Shown here: in pieces, positions 59,868 through 64,000 of the stretch
How the letters are laid out: every line of letters starts with the position of its first letter
Numbering within the stretch: the stretch's first letter is position 1
Assembly (NCBI RefSeq): GCF_030580995.1
Contig: NZ_JAUQSZ010000010.1
Location: 123,502-187,501 of the forward strand
Length of the DNA stretch: 64,000 bases
Direction of reading: 5' to 3'
Origin: Sphingomonas immobilis
GTDB taxonomy: Bacteria; Pseudomonadota; Alphaproteobacteria; Sphingomonadales; Sphingomonadaceae
The notes under the pieces: model-generated
What the model was told of the DNA's origin: nothing
Databases searched by the model: none
The model's input: the letters and a program-made list of their open reading frames with translations, nothing else
Made by a program: the position numbers and the translations under genes

Positions 59868-61703
59868 TCAGGTGGTGATCGACTCCGCGACATGCCGGTC
59901 AACGACGCGCTCCAGCAGGGTGAGCGGCACGTTGCCGGTCTTCACGATCACGTCGTCATAGGCCTTGAGGTCGAAGCTCTTGCCGAGCGCCGCCTTCGCC
60001 TTGTCGCGCAGGCGGTTGATCTCGTTATGGCCCATCTTGTAGCCGCACGCCTGCCCCGGCATCGCGCAATAGCGCTGCAGCTCGGACGTGAGCTGGTTGA
60101 CCGGCATCCCCGTGCCCGCCTGGAACCAGTCGAGCGCCTGCTGGAAGGTCCAGCGCTTGGCGTGGATACCGGTGTCGACCACCAGCCGGCACGCGCGGAA
60201 GTTCATCGACTGGAGATAGCCGATCCGCCCCAAGGGATCGTCGTCATACACGCCGAGCTCGCCGGCGAGCTGCTCGGCATAGAGCGCCCAGCCCTCCGAA
60301 TATGCGTTGAAGGCGAGCAGCGAACGGATCAGCGGAAGCTGGTTGCTGTATTCGCCCTGCCAGATGTGGCCGGGAATGCCCTCGTGATAGCAGAGCGTCG
60401 GCAGCGAATAGCGCGGCCAGGTCGCGGTGGATTTGAGGTTGATGTAGTACATGCCGGGGATCTTGCCGTCGATCGATCCCGGCCCAGCATAGCCGTTGGG
60501 CGCGCCGTCCTCGATCGCGGGCGGCACGCGCTTGATGACGAGATTGCCCTTCACGAGCGTATTGAACCCGCGCGGCAGGCGGGTGCGGATATCGGCGATG
60601 CGGCCGTTGAGATACGCGAGCAGCTTGGCGCGGCCCGCATCGTCGTTCGAGAACAGCAGATCGGGGCGCTTGGAAAGCGCGGTCAGCCGCTCGCCGACCG
60701 ACCCTTGCGTCAGCCCCTGCCCCTTCAGCAGCGTGTCGATCTCGGCGTTGATCGCGCGATTCTGTTCGACGCCGAGCGCGTGGATTTCCTCTGGCGTGGA
60801 ATTTGTCGTGGTGCCCGCCTTCACCAGCCAGCGGTAATAGGCGTCGCCGTCCTTGCGCTGCCAGAGGCCCGGCACCTCGCTCGCGTTCGGACGGATCGCG
60901 TCGAAAGCGGTGATCTGGCGATCGAGCGCGGGGGCGATCTTCTGGTCGAAAATCGCGGTGGCGCGCGTCGTGTAGCTCGCGGGCAGCCCCGCCTTCGCAC
61001 ACTTCTCGGTGAAGCTGGTGATGATTGCCTGGCTCGCGGCGGGCGTCGCGCGGATGCCGCGCAACTGCTTCGACGTGATGTCGATCACGAGCACCGGCGG
61101 GATCGCGCCCTTGACGGCATCGGCGCGGATGCGCGGGGTCTCGCCGTCGAGCGCGGCGGCGAACGCCTCCAGCCGCGAGAGATAGGCATCGGCATCGGCA
61201 GCCCCGGCGACCTGATGCTTGTTCTCGAGCAGATCGGGCAGGTCCGAATAGGCCCCGCCCAATTGCGACACGAGGTACGGCGTGTTGCGGAAGCTGTTGG
61301 GATCGAGCGTCGCGACCTCGCCCACCGGCATCGTGCGAAAACCCTCGTCGGCGAGCGCATAGGCGCTTTCCGCAACGTCGAGATCGAGCGCGGTGCCCGG
61401 CGAAAGCGGCTTGCGATCGATCGCCTTGAGCGTCTTGAGGTGCGCGGCGCAGCGCGCGGCGCGGTCGTGATAGGCGGCAGCGGTGGTGTTGCCGAAGCGC
61501 CCGCGAAGGGCCGCGCGCTTGCCGTTGTCGATGCCAAGCGCGAGCGCATTTTCCGGCCAGTCGGTCATGATTTCCTCGGCCAGGCCCGCGAGCGTCGCCT
61601 GCACCGTCGCATCGCCTGCCGGAGTCGCCGCCACCGCGGGCAGCGTCGCCGCGATCCCCGCCGCGCCCGCACCCACCATCACTTCGCGCCGCGTGATCTT
61701 CAT
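59868..61703 (-). CDS. DUF885 metallopeptidase-like protein
   Basis: 611 residues with a twin-arginine-like signal ('ITRREVMVGAGAAGIAATLP') at the N-terminus, so probably periplasmic. Seen: the zinc motif 'CYHEGIPGHIWQGEYSNQ' near residue 420 (HExxGH variant of DUF885) and downstream Glu positions. DUF885 members are predicted M32-like carboxypeptidases; substrate unknown. ATG 61703 preferred to the longer frame because of the signal peptide. Confidence 0.87.
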   Translation of the reverse strand: MKITRREVMVGAGAAGIAATLPAVAATPAGDATVQATLAGLAEEIMTDWPENALALGIDNGKRAALRGRFGNTTAAAYHDRAARCAAHLKTLKAIDRKPLSPGTALDLDVAESAYALADEGFRTMPVGEVATLDPNSFRNTPYLVSQLGGAYSDLPDLLENKHQVAGAADADAYLSRLEAFAAALDGETPRIRADAVKGAIPPVLVIDITSKQLRGIRATPAASQAIITSFTEKCAKAGLPASYTTRATAIFDQKIAPALDRQITAFDAIRPNASEVPGLWQRKDGDAYYRWLVKAGTTTNSTPEEIHALGVEQNRAINAEIDTLLKGQGLTQGSVGERLTALSKRPDLLFSNDDAGRAKLLAYLNGRIADIRTRLPRGFNTLVKGNLVIKRVPPAIEDGAPNGYAGPGSIDGKIPGMYYINLKSTATWPRYSLPTLCYHEGIPGHIWQGEYSNQLPLIRSLLAFNAYSEGWALYAEQLAGELGVYDDDPLGRIGYLQSMNFRACRLVVDTGIHAKRWTFQQALDWFQAGTGMPVNQLTSELQRYCAMPGQACGYKMGHNEINRLRDKAKAALGKSFDLKAYDDVIVKTGNVPLTLLERVVDRHVAESITT

Positions 61704-61716
61704 CTGTCCGTCCTTT

Positions 61717-62664
61717 TCAACACCCGGCGACGCATTCCGTCGTCTCGACCTGCACCGTGGCATGCGCGATTCCAAAGCGGGTGCGCAACATCGATTGCGT
61801 TTCCAGCAGGAAGGCGTCGCCCGGATGTCCGCCCGGCATGAGCAGGTGCGTGGTCAGCACCGTCTCGGTCGTGCTCATCGGCCAGATGTGAAGGTCGTGG
61901 ATGCGCGCCACGCCCGGCAGCGCCGCCAGTGCCTCCCCGACCTTGTCGTAGTCGATCGCGCGCGGCACCGCCGCGAGGCTCATCTCGACCGATTCGCGCA
62001 GCAGCCCCCAGGTCTGCCAGAAGATCAGCGCGGCGATGACGATGCTCGCCAGCGGATCGAGCCAGGTCAGCCCGGTGAACAAGATGATCACGCCGACCAC
62101 AACCACCCCCGCCGACACCGCCGCGTCGCCCGCCATGTGCAGGAAGGCGCCGCGGATGTTGATGTCATGCTTGCGCCCGCGCATGAACATCAGCGCGGTG
62201 CCGAGATTGACCGCGATGCCGACCGCCGCGACGATAGAGACGATGTTGCCCGCCACCGGCGCGGGCGCAGTAAAGCGCTGCGCCGCCTCCAGCACGATCG
62301 CGCCGAGGGCGACCAGCAGCATCAGCGCGTTGAGCAAAGCGGCGAGGATCGTCGAGCCCTTGAACCCGTAGGTAAAGCGCTTCGACGGTGCCCGCCGCGC
62401 CAGCGTCGCCCCACCCCACGCCACCGCGAGCCCGAGCACGTCGGACAGATTGTGCCCCGCATCGGCCAGCAGCGCGACCGACTGCGCGAGGAAACCGAAC
62501 CCCGCCTCCGCCAGCACGAAGAGGATGTTGAGCGTGATGCCGATCGCGAAGGCGCGGTCGAACGAGGCGGGCGCATGCGAATGGCCGTGCCCGCCGTGGC
62601 CGTGGGAGTGGCCGTGGTCGTGGCCATGATCGTGGCCGTCATGATGGTGATGATGGCCGGCCAA
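61717..62664 (-). CDS. Cation diffusion facilitator family metal exporter
   Basis: 315-residue inner-membrane protein exporting Zn2+/Co2+/Cd2+ in exchange for H+. Seen: a very His-rich cytoplasmic N-terminus within the first 30 residues, six hydrophobic segments, 'LLADAGHNLSDVLGLA' near residue 63 with the metal-site Asp and His, and 'HMAGDAAVSAGVVVVG' near residue 165 with the second HxxxD pair. The start appears to be TTG 62664, with AAGGGA seven bases upstream, because no ATG or GTG lies in frame nearby. Convergent spacing of 13 bases to the DUF885 gene. Confidence 0.92.
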   Translation of the reverse strand: MAGHHHHHDGHDHGHDHGHSHGHGGHGHSHAPASFDRAFAIGITLNILFVLAEAGFGFLAQSVALLADAGHNLSDVLGLAVAWGGATLARRAPSKRFTYGFKGSTILAALLNALMLLVALGAIVLEAAQRFTAPAPVAGNIVSIVAAVGIAVNLGTALMFMRGRKHDINIRGAFLHMAGDAAVSAGVVVVGVIILFTGLTWLDPLASIVIAALIFWQTWGLLRESVEMSLAAVPRAIDYDKVGEALAALPGVARIHDLHIWPMSTTETVLTTHLLMPGGHPGDAFLLETQSMLRTRFGIAHATVQVETTECVAGC

Positions 62665-62777
62665 CGCGCAGTCCCTTTCGGTGTCGAAGCCACGACTAGC
62701 ACCGCGCCCGCGCGTGATACTAGGACGCGGCGGCTGAAATTTGCGTCATGTCCCCGAACCGTTAGGGGTGGCCGCCG

Positions 62778-64000
62778 ATGAGCGCCCTCCCCGTCCTCGC
62801 CGTCCTGCCCGATCTGCTCGCCGCCTTGCGCGCGGGGTCGAGCGCGGTGCTGGTCGCGCCGCCGGGGGCGGGCAAGACCACCGCCGTCGCGCCCGCCTTG
62901 CTCGGCGAGGAGTGGTGCGGCGGCGAAATCCTGCTGCTCTCCCCTCGCCGCCTCGCCGCGCGGGCGGCGGCCGAGCGGATGGCGTCGCTGGCGGGTGAAC
63001 CCGTCGGCCGGACCTTCGGCTATGCCACGCGGATGGACAGCAAGCGCTCCGCCGCGACGCGCGTGACCGTGCTGACCGAGGGCATCTTCGTCGCGCGCAT
63101 TCAGGCCGACCCGGAACTGGCGGGCGTGTCGGCGGTGCTATTCGACGAGGTTCACGAACGCAGCCTCGACAGCGATTTCGGGCTGGCGCTGGCGCTCGAT
63201 GCGCAGGGTGGGCTGCGGCCCGACCTGCGGCTGGTGGCGATGTCGGCGACGCTCGACGGCGCGCGTTTCTCGCGGCTGATGGCGGACGCCCCGGTCATCG
63301 AAAGCGAAGGCCGGATGCACCCGCTGACGCTCAAGCATATCGGCCGCACCGGCGACCGGATCGAGGGCGCGGTCGCCGCAGCGATCCGCACCGCGCTGCG
63401 CGACGAGGACGGCGGCGTGCTCGCCTTCCTGCCCGGCGTCGCCGAGATCGAGCGGACGGCGGAGCGGCTGGAGGGGCTCGGCGCGGGCTTCGCGCTCCAC
63501 CGCCTGCACGGCAGCCTCGAACCCGCCGCCCAGCGCGCCGCGATCGCGCCCGATCCCGACGGTCGCCGCAAGATCGTGTTGGCGACCTCGATCGCCGAGA
63601 CCAGCCTGACGCTCGATGGCATATCGGTGGTGGTCGACAGCGGCCTCGCGCGCCGCCCGCGCTACGACCGCGCGGCGGGGATGACCCGCCTCGTCACCGA
63701 ACGCGCGAGCCAGGCGTCCGTCACGCAAAGGGCGGGCCGCGCCGCGCGCCAGCGGCCGGGCGTCGCCTACCGCCTGTGGGAAGAGGCCGCGACGGCGGGC
63801 CTGCCGCGCTTCGATCCGCCCGAGATCCTGGAGGCGGACCTGTCGGCGGTGACGCTCGATTGCGCCTTGTGGGGCGTCACCGATCCGCGCGCGCTGGCGT
63901 GGCTCGATCCCCCGCCCGAGGCCGCCGTCAGGGAGGCGCGCGCGCGGCTGGCGGCGCTGGAGGCGATCGACGCCGACGGCCGCCCGACCCCGCACGGCGC
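62778..64000 (+). CDS. hrpB: ATP-dependent helicase HrpB, 3'-truncated by window edge
   Basis: DEAH-box helicase; the frame is open to the last base and about 407 of roughly 820 residues are visible. Seen: Walker A 'VAPPGAGKTTAVAP' near residue 27, 'DEVHERSLDSDFGLAL' near residue 123, 'MSATLDGARF' near residue 154, and 'QRAGRAARQRPGVAYRLW' near residue 315. Divergent from the CDF exporter. Confidence 0.93.
   Translation, partial: MSALPVLAVLPDLLAALRAGSSAVLVAPPGAGKTTAVAPALLGEEWCGGEILLLSPRRLAARAAAERMASLAGEPVGRTFGYATRMDSKRSAATRVTVLTEGIFVARIQADPELAGVSAVLFDEVHERSLDSDFGLALALDAQGGLRPDLRLVAMSATLDGARFSRLMADAPVIESEGRMHPLTLKHIGRTGDRIEGAVAAAIRTALRDEDGGVLAFLPGVAEIERTAERLEGLGAGFALHRLHGSLEPAAQRAAIAPDPDGRRKIVLATSIAETSLTLDGISVVVDSGLARRPRYDRAAGMTRLVTERASQASVTQRAGRAARQRPGVAYRLWEEAATAGLPRFDPPEILEADLSAVTLDCALWGVTDPRALAWLDPPPEAAVREARARLAALEAIDADGRPTPHG

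Noticed and set aside
59763..61841. 692-codon plus-strand frame
   Set aside because: Antisense to the DUF885 gene and mmsA start; no motifs, low-complexity Arg/Ala-rich.
1..64000. CRISPR array
   Set aside because: No regularly spaced direct repeats seen; the only repeats are the three GC-rich inverted pairs.

Overview
The window looks like the chromosome of a sphingomonad-type alphaproteobacterium. The evidence is GC-rich coding sequence, TonB-dependent receptors in catabolic loci, the Sulfotransferase_3 / CaiB / FadE-type gene repertoire, and a complete valine-catabolism cluster. It falls into two parts that differ visibly in base composition and codon use. Positions 1 to about 39.86 kb are a less GC-rich accessory region. 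From 39.9 kb to the end is more GC-rich, ordinary chromosome.

Boundary: a 44-nt 3' half of a tRNA-Glu(UUC) gene (39817-39860) lies just outside a tyrosine recombinase gene (38415-39695, minus). Upstream of the anticodon loop the sequence no longer matches a tRNA, so this is best read as the att scar of an integrated element. The intact tRNA-Glu is expected left of the window, so the left 39.8 kb would be the right-hand part of a genomic island.

Island, left part (1-17.3 kb): a plus-strand run of cytochrome P450 (cut by the window edge), GMC oxidoreductase, SMP-30/gluconolactonase-like protein, a lipocalin-like DUF protein, a PAPS-type sulfotransferase and an SDR converges on a minus-strand operon of ATP sulfurylase small subunit (cysD), ATP sulfurylase large subunit fused to APS kinase (cysNC), PAP phosphatase (cysQ) and a second lipocalin-like DUF protein. 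Together these make PAPS, use it and recycle the PAP by-product. No PAPS or sulfite reductase is present, so the module looks dedicated to sulfonating a small molecule. A cupin, an extended SDR, a TetR regulator, another extended SDR and two more paralogues of the DUF protein follow.

Island, right part (17.6-39.7 kb): two TonB-dependent receptors, an MFS transporter, three family III CoA transferases, a two-gene acyl-CoA dehydrogenase pair, an enoyl-CoA hydratase, two related alpha/beta hydrolases, a D-2-hydroxyacid dehydrogenase, a class II aldolase-like protein, an SDR and two tandem LysR regulators. This is a CoA-dependent pathway for an unidentified hydrophobic carboxylic substrate. Eight 16-bp palindromes of the form TTGACYR-NN-YRGTCAA (some degenerate) precede many of the transcription units and suggest a TetR-type regulon covering both parts.

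Chromosome (39.9-64 kb): L-serine ammonia-lyase, a Cys-rich small protein behind a Fur-box-like site, an MpaB-family oxygenase, an AsmA-like protein, a CheB-like receiver protein, RNA 2',3'-cyclic phosphodiesterase, a Bax-inhibitor-1 protein, a transglutaminase-like protease, several uncharacterised proteins, an extensin-like protein, a Nudix hydrolase and an MHS-type MFS transporter. After these comes the valine-degradation set (mmsB, enoyl-CoA hydratase, 3-hydroxyisobutyryl-CoA hydrolase, isobutyryl-CoA dehydrogenase, then mmsA) interrupted by a lysozyme-like gene. A DUF885 peptidase-like protein, a cation-diffusion-facilitator exporter and the start of hrpB close the window. Paired 25-26-nt inverted repeats of a REP/BIME type sit in three intergenic gaps of this half only.
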